Source: Crambe crambe (Eukaryota; Porifera; Demospongiae; Poecilosclerida; Crambeidae). From it: a stretch of DNA of 64,000 nt. Below, one piece after another: positions 9,929 through 21,483 of this stretch. Both the position numbers and the translations under genes were made by a program. Each line of letters starts with the position of its first letter. Positions within the stretch are counted from its first letter, which is position 1. The DNA lies in NCBI GenBank assembly GCA_963924555.1, contig OZ004582.1:2852001-2916000 (forward strand), given 5' to 3'. The notes beneath the pieces were generated by a model. The model was not told where the DNA came from and ran no database searches. It saw only the letters and a program-made list of their open reading frames with translations.

Positions 9929-10541
9929 GGCGAGCGAGCGAAGCCCCACACTAATTGGTCAAAATGGAAAGTACGTCACTCAAAATGCGCATGCGCTTAC
10001 AAATGCGCACGAAATAGCTACTAAGCAACGTCATAATAAGCAATCGTTTTTGTTAAGCTTGAATTTGAAGCACTATTGTAGCGAGTATTATGGAACCCAG
10101 AGAACCAGAAAACAAGCAAAGGAGGGCCCCAGAACACCCTCTAGAAACTGACCAGCAAAGAAGAGCGAGACCTCATGAAAGAAATGAAAGAGACAGAGCT
10201 AGAAGGAGAACAAGAGTCAAAGGAACAGAGAAAAACAAGACTAGCAAAGAAATGCGACAGATAGAGCCAGGAGGAGGGAATGTACAGAGTCAGCAGAAGA
10301 TAATGCTGAAAGAGCAGAGCAAATGAGAGCTAGAAGGAGAGCAGAGTCAGCAGAACACAGAGCTGCCAGATTACAGCATATGAGGGCTCATTATTTGAGA
10401 GACTGGCTACTGAGTCTGAATAGGAGTGGTAGCCTGGGTTCAGAGAAGACACTCTAATGGTAACTGGGAATGCACCAAGTCAGTTAACAACCTGAATAGC
10501 TAGATATCGAAAGTCAGTTGGGGCTATATGCTGCTTGCTCG
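9929..10541 (+). mobile_element. Small element with Arg-rich repeat coding remnant
   Basis: The ends form a short inverted pair, GGCGAGCGAGCGAAGCCCC at the left and the complement of GGCGAGCAAGCAG..AGCCC at the right near 10541. Between them is a frame starting at about 10090 (MEPREPENKQRRAPEHPLET) that is packed with RRAR, ERDRARRR and similar heptad-like basic repeats. The pattern continues in another frame (RARRRAESAEHRAARLQHMR) to about 10420. This resembles the STPR-like Arg-rich N-termini found on Helitron/PIF1 and other invertebrate transposon proteins. There is no helicase or nuclease domain, at least one stop and one frame change, so it is a non-autonomous or dead remnant. The superfamily is uncertain. 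Confidence 0.4.
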
Positions 10542-11064
10542 CCTATACGAGCATCTCTAGTTAGTGAATTAATTAGTCCATTTTTTGAAATGCCAAGTGC
10601 ATTGCTCTAGTTCTATATTAAGACTTCAAATAAAGTATGGTAAACCAATTATGATGTAAAATAAGTGTATAGAAAGAAAATACATTAAAATGCTATGAAA
10701 TGAAAAATAATGATAAGAAAATATAAAGCGAAATGTACTATTATGTTATTCATCGACTCCTATTCTTCTGTGTGACTTAATTGCCTTCTTGTGTTGCAAT
10801 TCGCAGGCGTGTCTACTGCGTAAGTGGGCCAAATGCACTTTGGCATATTGACAGTTACCATAAATAATAAACTGGAGGTTTGTAGTGCATGGATGGGTTC
10901 TCAAGGACTATAGTGTTTCTTCGATGTTGACTGTAATAGAGCAGTTATGGTAATCACAGCAACTAGTTTTCTGAGAAAATTTAACCTATGGAGGTTCATC
11001 CTTACATAGAGCACCATCACACTTTCTGATTGCTCTTACACCTATAACCATGTTTTATTGTTTT
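10542..11064. other. Gene-free AT-rich spacer
   Basis: No coding region, repeat or regulatory site that I can support. It ends at the LTR retrotransposon beginning at 11065. Confidence 0.5.
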
Positions 11065-11289
11065 TGTAATGACCCTACTTCATGACCCTACTTCATATTA
11101 TTGTTATTGTATCATTTATTGCACATGCTCAGTATTGTATCATATTGCACATGCTCAGTAACTAGTAGTTACATAACAGTGTCCCTTTTCATAATAAAAC
11201 GAGTAAGACCTTATTTTCTGAGTCTCTCAGAACGTCTTCATTTACAGCTAGTTCTACCTTTTCACACGTCCGAAGACCCAGACGTGACA
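11065..11289 (+). repeat. 5' LTR of the 11-17 kb gypsy element
   Basis: A 225-bp repeat starting TGTAATGACCCTACTTCATG and ending CCAGACGTGACA. It carries an internal doublet of gcacatgctcagta and a polyadenylation-like aataaaa. It is followed by a TGGCGACC-type stretch that may be the primer-binding region. Confidence 0.9.
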
Positions 11290-14200
11290 ATTGGCGACCC
11301 TGCCAGGACTGAGCTGTTAATTAATTGATGTCAATTCGAGAACTGAAGTCGTTGGACACTAATAACCGCATACAAACTAGAACCCGTTCTGGTAAGATAA
11401 CTGAAGTAGCTATGTTTGAAGAGGAAACCTCGCTTCATGCTACAGACTCGGAGCTGGAAGCTCTGGAAGCTCAGTTAGTCAGCGTTCGGGAAGAGCTACG
11501 GGAAAAAGACGAGGTGACAAGACTCCGAGTTGTGGCCGAGAACGCCGTATCTGAGGCAGCAAAAGCTCGAGAAGAGACTGCTATGCTGTTCACTAAAGTC
11601 GAAAAGATGGAACAGGAACTAGAGAGCTCTCATATGCGAGTAGAACTTACCTTACTTCGTGCGTTGGAGAATCTTCGTGGTGAGCACCAACGTACGTGGG
11701 AGAGGTTACTAGGAAGGATCACAGTTTTAGAAGAGAAAGAATGCAGTTGGAGATCGGGAGCCATGGAAATCGACGGAAGTGAGTCGCCCAAGGCTGTTAC
11801 TGACTCTATCGTGCATGCGCAAGATATTGACTCTACCGAGCATGCGCAAACTCTATCCACTGGTGCTACGATTTCTCCAGGGTTCTTGCCTGCTCTAACA
11901 GAAGAGAGAGATGGTTCAGAATTGACTCTGACTGTACCTTTGATTGGTGATCATCCCACACTCGCTGGAAGTTCTACCTCATTACCTACTTCTACAACGA
12001 TGTCTTCTACTCCTACTGTCATCGATACACTTACGGTGACCTCTGTCCCTACGATTTCTGGTTCCGGAGAAATAGTTGAAGTCTCCGAGAGAACTGGAAG
12101 TTTTCCTGGACTAAGAATTCCTACTGCATCAAGTGTAGATGGTGCTGTTCTAGAGACTTTTACTCATTTGCTGAAAGCACAAATTGATGTTATGGCTGCT
12201 CAAGCCAAGGCCGCAGCTCTTCAGAATCTACCTCACCTGCCAGAAGATGGTGACACTGCTAATGGTAGCTTTGACAGATGGATCGAGAGTTTCAGAGAGA
12301 GAGCCAAGTTTGCTGATTGGTCTGCCAGTGATCAGTTGTATCAGTTGAAATTGCATTTAGACAAGACCGCTCTAGATGTGTTCCGTATGCTACCTGCTTC
12401 TGACATCGAGAATGTGGAGTGCTATCGAGGCACTGAGGAAGAGGTTTAAACCTCGTGACATTGAGGAGCTCCGGGGACTGGAGTTCCACCACAAGATCCA
12501 AGGGAGTGATACCATTGAACAGTTGGGTATCAGCATCCAGCAATTGGGACGCCAAGCATTCCCAGGCATTACAGGTAAAGATTTTGATCGATTAATCAAA
12601 GGTCGATTCTATCAAACTCTTTCATGATCTGTTCGCCCGTGCAAGAATGTTGGAAGAGTGTGAGAAACAATTTGCAGCTTCGGCTAATGTTTGCTCATCA
12701 GAAAATCAGAAGAAACTTTTCAATGATCGTGTGAGGAAGCCACCCAATTACAAGCTGAAAGAAACCCTTGGTGCTAGGATTCAAGAGAAACCAGTTGATT
12801 TAGAGTCCAGTCAACCACGAGAGCGCCGGTGCATAGAGAGTGTCCACTAAAGACTGAAGCTCCTGGCTGTTCACAAGCATCCAGCACGAGTGTAGTTGAA
12901 GTAGCTGAATCTGTGACCAGACCTGAGGACCTGACTGAAAGTCAGCTAGAGCAGTTGTTGGCAAGCAGACGGCTTAACCAGGAAAAGATTGCACTACACG
13001 TTACTAGTCAAGCAAACACCATAACCGGTGAAGGTGAAGCTCAGACTGTTGGTTCTTTACTGCACTTGGATTTGTGTATTGAGGGTGTGCCTATCAAAGC
13101 AATGGTCGATACTGGAGCTCAATCAACTATCATCTCTCGTTCAACTCTTCATCATTTGCAGCAGCAAGGACGGGAGGAACCTCAGCTGGAGCTACCGACA
13201 GCTCGTCTGTATGGAAAGGATGGAAAAGAAGGAGGTATGGAGTTGAAAATCACTGCTCAAGTCACACTCACTTTCTATGTGGATGATCGTTCCGTGAGTA
13301 TTCCTGTGTTTGTACAGCCTGATAGTGCACAGGCCTGCCTTTTGGATGCTATTCCCCTGCTAGGAATCAGTGTTGTACGCAGTAATGGAGATGTAATGCT
13401 ATCTTCCCTTCCTGCCGAGTCTGATACAGCCAAAGTCAACTTAGTTGAGGCTGTTACCTTGCCATCGCAAAGGGGTCAAATTTTGAAAGCCAAAAAAGAT
13501 CTGCTCTTTGAACCAGATCATGAGATTTTAGCACCTTTAGGTGTCCGCTGATAACAACTTGTGGAAATGGGGAGGTCTGGATTCCAATCGAGAATCATCA
13601 GGGTGTGACCGTTAGACTTGAAGCTGGTACACCATTGGGTACTGCTGATATTAATTATTCTGCAACCACCAGTGAGACTTCTACTACAGAATGTTTACCC
13701 ACCAGTTCTAACTCCCCTGTGAAAACTATCAGACAAACTCCTGAACGCATAAAGCAACTGATGAGTCAGCTCAACCTGTCCCTCGAGAGCCTATCACCTA
13801 TGGAAGTACTCAAGCTGAAGGCACTGATTGAAGAATTTCAGATGTTTTTGCTTTGAATGATTCTGAGTTAGGGTGCACTGATGTCCTGAAACACAGCATT
13901 GATGTTGGAGGTCATAGTCCTATAAACCAGCAGCCCTATCGAACTCCGATGATACGGCGTGAAAAGATCGCAGTAGTGCAGCCATCATCAAGTCCATGGG
14001 CAAGCCCTGTGGTGTTGGTTCCAAAGAAGGATGGTACTTTGAGATTTTGTATTGATTACCGCCGACTCAATGCAGTTACCCGAAAAGATGTATACCCCTT
14101 ACCAAGAGTTGATGACATCTTTGATGCGCTGGGAGAAGTGAAGTTTAGACTTAGCCTCTGGCTACTGGCAAGTTGAGCTTGATGATGATGCCCGTCAGAA

Positions 14201-16620
14201 GAGTGCATTCACCACTCACAAAGGCTTATTCGAATTCATTCGTATGCCGTTTGGCTTGTGCAATGCACCATCAACGAATCATGCAGAGAGTTCTCTCTGG
14301 ACTGGAAGGACGAAGCTGTTTTGTTTATCTTGACGATATCCTTGTGGTATCTAAGACCTTTGAAGAACATTTACATCATCTACGTGGAGTATTCCTCAGA
14401 ATACGTGCATCTTTTCTTCGTCTCAAGCCGAAAAAATGTGGCCTCTTACGACCTGAAGTGCCTTTTCTTGGTCATGTAATATCAGCTAAAGGTGTTCAAC
14501 CAGATCCTGGAAAGACGGAAAAGGTGAAGTCATACCCTCAACCTGTTGATGTTTCTGGTATTCGCAGATTCCTTGGACTTGCATCGTATTATCGACGATT
14601 CGTGCCCAACTTTGCATCAATTGCTGCCCCCTTACATCCACTCACAAAAAAAACGTACCATTTCAGTGGACACATAAATGTCAACAAGCTATTAGCCAGC
14701 TGAAACGATTGCTGACTACTACCCCTGTGCTAGCTTATCCAAAATTTGGCCCTGAACGTTCATTCATATTGGAAACTGATGCTATGCTTCTCGAGCTGTT
14801 GATAAGCATGAGAAGAACTACTGCATCTCTGAACTGGAAACTCTTGGACTCGTTTGGGCTGTCCGTCACTTTCGACCATACTTGCTTGGTCATCCTTGTA
14901 CAGTGTACACAGATCATGCTGCCTGTCTGTCCATAATCAACACAGCTAAGCCATCTGGGAAGCTTGCATGCTGGGCCCTCACCATCCAGGAGATGGATCT
15001 CACTATTAAGCACAAAGCAGGCAAGAAAAATACTAATGCCGATGCTCTTTCTCGCTGTCCTGTTGATGAAAATCTCAACTCAACTGTTGCGGAAACAACA
15101 GCAGTTCTTTCTGATCTGGAAGAAGTACAGAGAGATCAGCTGGAAGATCTTGATTTGGCTACAATGATGATGTACTTACAAGATGGTACCTTACCATAAG
15201 AAGAAAAGCAAGCTCGAAAAATTGTGATTGAGAGCAAGCAATTCAAGTTGGTGGAAGGAGTTCTATACCATGAAAATTCTGCTTTCCCTGATCGGTGGTG
15301 TATAGAAACTTCGCCCTTCAGTGATGAAGGAAGGCCATCAAGGTCCAATTGCAGGACATCTTTCAGGGAAGAAAGTCTATGACAGACTCAGACGATATAT
15401 CTGGTAGAGGGGTATGAAGAACGATATCACTACTTTCTGCAAGGCTTGTTTAGTCTGTGCATCTCGTAAAGGTACCCGTAAGACATTTCGACCACCCCTG
15501 TGTCCCATACCTGTTGGTGGCCCATTCCATCGGGTTGCAGTGGATGTCCTACAACTTCCGCTCACAGCTCAAGGCAACAGCTATGTTGTGGTGTTCATGG
15601 ATTACCTCACAAAGTGGCCTGAAGCCTTTGCAATTCCTAACCAAAAAAGCAGAAACTATTGCTAAGTTATTTATTGAGCAGATCATATGTAGACATGGAA
15701 TCCCTGAAGAATTGCTATCAGATCGTGGGACTAATTTTCTTTCCTCATTAATCCAGGAGATCTGTCGACTCCTAGATGTGAAAAAAATAAACACATCTGG
15801 ATATCATCCCCAGACTGATGGACTGGTGGAAAAATTCAATTCCACTCTGATCAACATGATAGCTAAATCCTGTGATGTCAGAGATCGAGATTGGGATATC
15901 TACTTACCCTATCTACTATTTGCCTACCGAGTGTCAGCTCAGGAATCCACAAGAGAATCACCTTTCTTTCTCGTATGGTCGGGATGCTCGTATACCTACT
16001 GATTCTGTCCTATACCATGTCCGGAGTCCTTATGCTATTGACGTGGAGGATTACAAAGAAGAGCTACTATCTGGATTGACATTAGCTTGGAAGTTAGCTA
16101 GAGATAATATTCAGAAGGCTCAGGGAACTCAAACAAAACTATGATCGAAAGTGTACTAAAGATGTGAATCTGAAAGCTGGTGACAGAGTGATGGTATTCA
16201 TGCCTGCTGAGTCACAAGGTAAAAACTGGAAGCTAAGTAGACCATTTCATGGACCCTATCGTGTATTACAAGTCACTCCAACTAATGCTGAAGTACGATT
16301 AATTGATCGTCCTAAAGATGAACCAATTTTTGTGGCTCTTGCAGGATTCGATTGTGCTATCCAGAGCAGGGTGATGACAGCTGGAGTGGACATAAGAAGC
16401 ATCGTAAGCGTCAGCCTAAAAAGCCCTCTCTTATTTGTGATCAAGATGTTGATGTGAATTCATCATCCAAATCTTACAGTGGTCCGATTACTCGCTCAAG
16501 GAACAAACTTTGAACTGTATTTCAAGGAACAGTGACTATTACAATATTTTATGTATCACCTCATATTAGCTCTTATTGTGTAGATGTCGAGGACGACTTC
16601 TCAACTAAGTGAGGGGGAAA

Positions 16621-16815
16621 TGTAATGACCCTACTTCATGACCCTACTTCATATTGTATCATTTATTGCACATGCTCAGTATTGTATCATATTGCACATG
16701 CTCAGTAACTAGTAGTAACATAACAGTGTCCCTTTTCATAATAAAACGAGTAAGATCTTATTTTTTGAGCTCTCGGAACGTCTTTTTTCACACGTCCGAA
16801 GACCCAGACGTGACA
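16621..16815 (+). repeat. 3' LTR of the 11-17 kb gypsy element
   Basis: A 195-bp copy of the upstream LTR with the same first and last bases, directly preceded by the purine tract gagggggaaa. It is about 30 bp shorter than the 5' copy because of two small length differences. Confidence 0.9.
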
Positions 16816-17395
16816 TTTTTGTTTTTGTTTTGTTATTGTTGTTGTTTTGGGGGAGGGGGGCTTTAACATTTCCAATTGATTGCATCATCAATTGTAGCAC
16901 TTATAATTTAAAATTGTATACTCATTTGTCACCAGTACAGCTCCTTTATAAATCCAGTACTAGATAGCTACATAATTAACCCTTAGCGCATGCACGAGAC
17001 ATGTGTATCTATTACACTGCCAGTAGCAATCAGAACGCTTTTCAGCCTTAATGACGACATCTAGATGATACTCTCTAATTGAGCCGAAAAGAAGCTCTGT
17101 AATTATAACATAGCCTATACTCCATATAATGCACACTCTGTGCTTGTACTCAATCTGATTTTAGACTGTGTGAGGCTACAAGGTGAGCTGATCTGCACCT
17201 ATGTAGTGCTGTAGAGCAACATAATAGTTAGCTGGAGGGAGTGTCTTTGACGGTGTTGCTCATCATAGTGATAAGCAATTAGCTTACCCATTTTAGTAGG
17301 TTTCTTAGAACATTTCACATTAACAACAGGCAAATCATCATCACTCTCATCGGCTTTAGTCTTGGGTTTTTTTGAACATTCCGGAACATCAATAG
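16816..17395. other. No gene; T/G-rich tract and a dispersed repeat
   Basis: After a T/G-rich tract there is an AT-rich region. The phrase agcctatactccatataatg, then cacactctgtgctt, at 17111-17145 and aaggtgagctgat near 17180 recurs at 21129-21193, inside a large inverted-repeat element. No coding region is supported. Confidence 0.5.
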
Positions 17396-18556
17396 CAGAG
17401 GGGTAGGTGCAGGGGGTGCAAGTGCACCCCCGCTTTTTTTACAGGGGGTGCATTGCACCCCCACTATTCTTTAAAAATTTCTATTATAAGAATTAAGATA
17501 ATCTACTTGCATGCCATGTAACACTGCATAGACATTGACAAGCAGCTGCAGGTTAATTGCTAGTTATAGAGCACTGTCAGTCTGAGTGTCCACTACCAAC
17601 TTCAAGTTCAAGGATTGTTGAAGGTGAGAAATAATTATATTACCTAGCTCTCTAGCCAGCTTTCAGTAATTTGTATCAGTGGGCTTTAATAGGACAACTT
17701 AGCTACATATTTTTATTTTATTATTGTCTAGATGGCCACCAAACGCCAGTCTCAGCTAAAACTGACTGTATGAGGAAGACTAATTAATTATAAAAGACCA
17801 GCTACTGAATTGTCGGACTTGGAGGATGAATGAGAGTATTTAAAGCACTCAGTCTGAGTCTGAAGATGAGTTACAATCTAATTCTTCACTATGTAATGTG
17901 CCAAGCTTGCCTCTACAAAAAAGTGCTTGCAGTGCAGTTTGCTGTACAGATTTGTCCAAAGTTTACCAACCAACCAGCAAAGAAACTATAGGAAGCCTTT
18001 TCAGCCAGCGTAAATTCTCAAAGAATATACAAGGAAAAGATGTTACAGTTCAAGAGGCTTTATCATCTGTGAACTTAGCTGCAGCATTCTATAGAAGACA
18101 ACGGAGAGAAGAGGCTTTTGATTGTTTTATGATGATGTCGTAGCTATGTCTGAAGAGATAAAAATTGGCAAACCTGTTCTTCCACGTTGCAGAAGACCTC
18201 CAGCAAGAATTGATAGGGTAGTAAAGAGCATCAGTTTTCATCACCTCGTATTATGAGGCTTGTGACTTGCTATTGAGAGAATTAAATGACCGATTTGAAC
18301 AGAAAGAGCTCCTACCCCAGGTGTTATGTTTGGAGAACACAGTGATGAAGGCAGCAAATGGAGAGAATTATGATGATATTTTGCAACAACTCGAAGGTTC
18401 TTGTTGACTTCAGTGCTTTGAGAAGGCAACTTCCCTTACTTGTAGATGTTGCTAAGAAAGGTGAAGTGTGCAAGGTTACATCGGTTCAAACTGTTTGTGA
18501 AGCCATGAATGAAACCCCAACCTACAAGAACATATTATCAGAAATATACAAATAGC
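17396..18556 (+). pseudogene. hAT transposase remnant (ZMYM1-like), second copy
   Basis: The left end, cagaggggtaggtgcagggg at 17396, with a run of gtgcaccccc-type inverted phrases, looks like a hAT terminus. A start MATKRQSQLKLTV lies at 17732. The middle of the protein is missing. From 17850 the C-terminal half reads through several frames: SLFSQRKFSKNIQGKDVTVQ, LSSVNLAAAFYRRQRREEAF, LPRCRRPPARIDR, ELNDRFEQKELLPQVLCLEN, ALRRQLPLLVDVAKKGEVCK and TVCEAMNETPTYKNILSEIY, with the frame closing at 18555. These are the RNase H-like insertion and dimerisation regions of the ZMYM1-type hAT family. Several stops and frame changes make it inactive. The final SATAERSFS-type block is absent. Confidence 0.7.
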
Positions 18557-18916
18557 TGTCTTCATCAGAAGAAGGAATTGGCAAATGATTCTTCTTCCTT
18601 CTGAAATAAAAGGGTTTCATAGAGGGCAGGGAGATGTCAATGCAGCCAGTCCTACTTTGCCCTAGGCATTGACCTAGTCTTGCGAGCTAGCCGTATGGAA
18701 TATTCAGGCTGGCTCATGAGACTAGCATTGACCCCTTACTGAGCACTACTTTTTAACAAAGAACTTTTGGTAAAACATGACTGCTTGTCATAATAACACG
18801 TCATCATGCATTGTGTTATTCCATCCTGAGATTGAGATTTACAACAATGAGTGGAAACAGCTAAGCAAACAAATATACTGGATGCACATTTAAATTTCTA
18901 GCTTGATATAAATTAT
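18557..18916. other. No gene recognised
   Basis: Includes two phrases around cattgaccta and cattgacccc that look like duplicated sequence, but no coding region or terminal repeat I can support. Confidence 0.4.
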
Positions 18917-19132
18917 CAGTCAAAACATACTTCTTGGAAGATGTTTGGTTATAGAGGAGCGAGAGGTTGGATGGAGATCATGTGAACGGCCAAAAGATCT
19001 AGAGTCTCTTGGGTGTGAAGAGCGGGCGCGGGTTGGACGAGGAGTCACGAACTCATCACTAGAAGAGGAAGGAGGAGAGCTTTTCTGCTTCTCTTGGGAG
19101 ATGGCCGCTTGAACGACCACGTGTGCATGCAA
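18917..19132 (-). CDS. Unrecognised Ser/Arg-rich exon-like frame
   Basis: A 70-codon frame with KSSPPSSSSDEFVTPRPTRA and HPRDSRSFGRSHDLHPTSRS, higher in GC than its surroundings. The composition is that of a disordered phosphosite-rich linker. It lies downstream of the exon-like blocks at 19160-20793 on the same strand and could belong with them. No domain is recognised and it may be a chance frame. Confidence 0.25.
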
Positions 19133-19159
19133 GCATCACTAATTTTTCATTTGTGTAAT

Positions 19160-19330
19160 TTATGGCCAAAATAGTTGGCATGATAAGGTACAAGGTTCAT
19201 TAATCTTGCAGTATTGCATGACTATATGTGTCACTCTCTTCAAAGATTCCCCAACTCTTTGTTCACTCACGTGAATGCCACCTGATGCTAGTAACCCAGT
19301 CATTATTTTTCGTCCATAACTAGGACCAAC
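19160..19330 (-). CDS. Exon-like block of an integrase-core type gene
   Basis: A pyrimidine-rich acceptor (ctctctcctcag) ends at 19331, and the exon then reads VGPSYGRKIMTGLLASGGIH followed by VSEQRVGESLKRV. This resembles the helix-turn-helix stretch that precedes an integrase-like catalytic core in uncharacterised invertebrate and fish proteins, where a GRRM/GYL-x-x-x-GI-x-V-x-E-x-RV pattern is typical. The frame stays open to 19160, but similarity fades after KRV, so the real exon end may be earlier. No catalytic core is seen downstream. Confidence 0.4.
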   Translation of the reverse strand, partial: VGPSYGRKIMTGLLASGGIHVSEQRVGESLKRVTHIVMQYCKINEPCTLSCQLFWP

Positions 19331-19939
19331 CTGAGGAGAGAGAATAAATAATTGTGAAAAAATAGAGCATGCGAAGCACATAATATGAATTTCAGAATAG
19401 CTAGCTAGTACCATGTAATCCAAAGCAGATTTGATTCCTGAAATAATGTATTAGCTATAGCTAGCTTGTAAAATTTTAACAGGCCCAAACAACTTTTGAC
19501 AAAATTATACACCCTTTCAGAGAGTAATTATGGTGAGAGTGTACTGCATAGTGCACCATAATTTAGGGGGACATGAACTTAGAGTCTTTCAAGTGCCACC
19601 TGGATTCTGGGCCCATGGCTGTAGCGACTACTGGATGCAACTTTAAATTTCGTAAGCAATTATGGCATGGAAAATCAGTTGAACTTTTGTTAGGGTTGAC
19701 ATGATAAGGAACACATGTAGTTATGGTCAAGCTGGTCTAGGGTGGTTATCCCCCCCCCCCCCTCCCCAACAAAGATTATGACATGCAACGCAGGGTTGCA
19801 TCTGGGGGTGATCAGGTCACCTATGAACGCCAAATAGGAGCACAGACGCACATCATGTGTGGAAATACCCTAAGAGAAAGGCTGGAATATATGCATGAGT
19901 GTACTTGTATTAGAATATGTATGGTAATAATCTGCTTAC

Positions 19940-20165
19940 GATTCAGGTTGTTTGGAAGACACTCTTCCGTCCATCTTCTTGCGATTTTGGCACCGTCTCC
20001 TTTTTCAAGGACAAATTGAGATGCACAACAGTCATAAAAGACCACAAAAAGGATGTTAATGTCACCCTTGACTTCCTTGACACAGTCATCGAAGGTCATT
20101 GGCTTGCATGTGCATGTGATATACTTGGTGTTAAGAGTCTTGACAACCATCTGAAGATTCCTTAC
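19940..20165 (-). CDS. Unrecognised exon with good splice signals
   Basis: A poly-T tract and AG precede the block at 20165 and a GTAAGC donor follows it at 19939. Between them the frame is fully open for about 75 codons and includes KTLNTKYITCTCKPMTFDDC, VKEVKGDINILFVVFYDCCA and VLEKGDGAKIARRWTEECLP. It has a hydrophobic ILFVVFY strand and several Cys residues. I do not recognise the family. Two intact splice sites on an open frame make it a better host-gene candidate than most frames here. Confidence 0.45.
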
Positions 20166-20305
20166 CTAAAAAAAAAAAGGCTTTGTTGAGTCAATAGCAC
20201 AGAAAGTAGTACACAGGATGTCGGTGGTGGACTCAGCCTTCTTAGATTGTGGGACCGCTAACACCAATGATCTAGTCTATAACTATGCTCGTGTACTATG
20301 TCGAA

Positions 20306-20653
20306 CAAGTCGACTCCTACTTACATGTTGGAGTTCTACTTATTACATTGGAGTCCTACTTACATATTGGACTCCAGATCGACTCCTACTTATTACATTG
20401 GAGTCCTACTTACATATTGGAGTCCTACTTATATCAGATCAACTCCTACTTATTATATCAGACTCCTACTTACATTACATTGGAGTCATACTTACATATT
20501 GGACTCCTACTTATATCAGATTGACTCCTATTTATTATATCAGACATATTGGAGTCCTATACTTATTTTGGAGTCCTACTTACACATCAGACTCCTACTT
20601 ACATATTGGAGTCCTACTTACATATCAGACTCCTACTTAGCATATTGGAGTCC
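20306..20653. repeat. Minisatellite, GGAGTCCTACTTACATATT type
   Basis: About 17 imperfect copies of a unit near 19-22 bp built from gactcctactta and tattggagtc phrases. Because the unit length varies, all three forward frames are open for long distances and give artificial SYLHIGVLLTY repeats; these are not proteins. Confidence 0.85.
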
Positions 20654-20685
20654 CAATTATATATCTGACAGGAATATCTTGTAAT

Positions 20686-20793
20686 GAAATGTGCAACACA
20701 ACCAAATGGCATTTTGACCAGTTTGGCCCCCCATAAGTCTATCCAAAACCTGTTGAACCACTGATACAAGCTTCCACAAAAACGCTCAATTAT
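20686..20793 (-). CDS. Unrecognised exon-like frame upstream on the same strand
   Basis: The acceptor tttgcag ends at 20794. The frame reads IIERFCGSLYQWFNRFWIDL, then WGAKLVKMPFGCVAHFITRY. It is rich in aromatic residues. No donor is clear; the minisatellite at 20306-20653 begins just downstream. It may be an upstream exon of the gene suggested by 19940-20165. Confidence 0.3.
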
Positions 20794-20911
20794 CTGCAAA
20801 TGTTAGTTATACAGCATGTAACAACCAGCATGTATACATTTGCCTGATTATTAACCGATCTACCATCAGAGTGCGGTAGCACTCTCTAAGTAGCGATGGC
20901 AAGTCAAAGTC

Positions 20912-21483
20912 CATAGGACTGTATAAACTAAAAACTCTTCTTTCTTTTCTACCCTTACTCTACAGGTTCTCAGAAGGCTACAGTGAATCATTACACCTAC
21001 ATAGTAGAGACAAAAATCTAAAATTCATTCGCTAACATACGAAAAAAACGATATAATTAATCAGCGTACTGACTTACTGGCTGCAGCTATGACATTGATA
21101 TCAGAAAAAAGGCACGATTCCAGCAGTGTAGCCTATACTCCATATAATGCACACTCTGTGCTTCATCTAGGCTATACTACAAGGTGAGTTGATTTAACTG
21201 TTTACTCATGCATGTCAACTATTTTTACTCAGCATGTCTCTATTTTTCAAAATAGTGACCAGTCACTATTAATGTCATTAAGATACCCGACCATGTACTA
21301 TGCTATTATAGTGACCTCATTACATCAAAAAAAAAAATTGTGTGTAAATAATTATAAATAACCAGAACAAAAGTCTTAGGTTAGCGAATGAATTTTGATG
21401 TTCGAACATTCTTTTCTCTTCTGAGAACCTGTAGAATAAAGGTAAAAGAGAAAGAAGAGTTTTTAGTTTATACAGTCTTATGA
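20912..21483. repeat. Inverted-repeat element of about 570 bp
   Basis: The left arm at 20912-21034 (gactgtataaactaaaaact, tctacaggttctcagaag, aaaattcattcgctaac) returns as its reverse complement at 21379-21483. The spacer holds the repeat phrase also found at 17111-17192. Just outside the left arm is gagtgcggtagcactctct, which also occurs near 27330 beside another terminal repeat. No transposase is encoded. Confidence 0.7.
21129..21193. repeat. Second copy of the 17.1-kb dispersed repeat
   Basis: Shares tagcctatactccatataat and gcacactctgtgctt with 17110-17145 and then ctacaaggtgagttgat with 17172-17192. The two copies differ in the spacer between those blocks. Confidence 0.7.

Larger units (their letters stand above)
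11065..16815 (+). mobile_element. Ty3/gypsy LTR retrotransposon, conventional order, broken
   Basis: Both LTRs are present and flank gag, zinc-knuckle-like region, aspartic protease (MVDTGAQSTIIS near 13100), reverse transcriptase (about 13850-14600, with VYLDDILVVSKTFEEHL and RFLGLASYYRRFVPNF), RNase H (about 14700-15050, ending NTNADALSRCP) and integrase (H2C2 finger near 15420, core 15500-15990, C-terminal part to about 16400). The order protease-RT-RNase H-integrase is the normal one. It is clearly broken, with roughly ten breaks, and there is no envelope gene. The LTRs differ at only about four aligned sites apart from a few gaps, suggesting an insertion of moderate age. Flanking T-runs prevent a firm call of the target duplication. 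Confidence 0.9.

Noticed and set aside
20218-20684. Three overlapping forward frames of 79-140 codons
   Set aside because: All are translations of the GGAGTCCTACTTACATATT minisatellite; every frame is open because the unit lacks stops.
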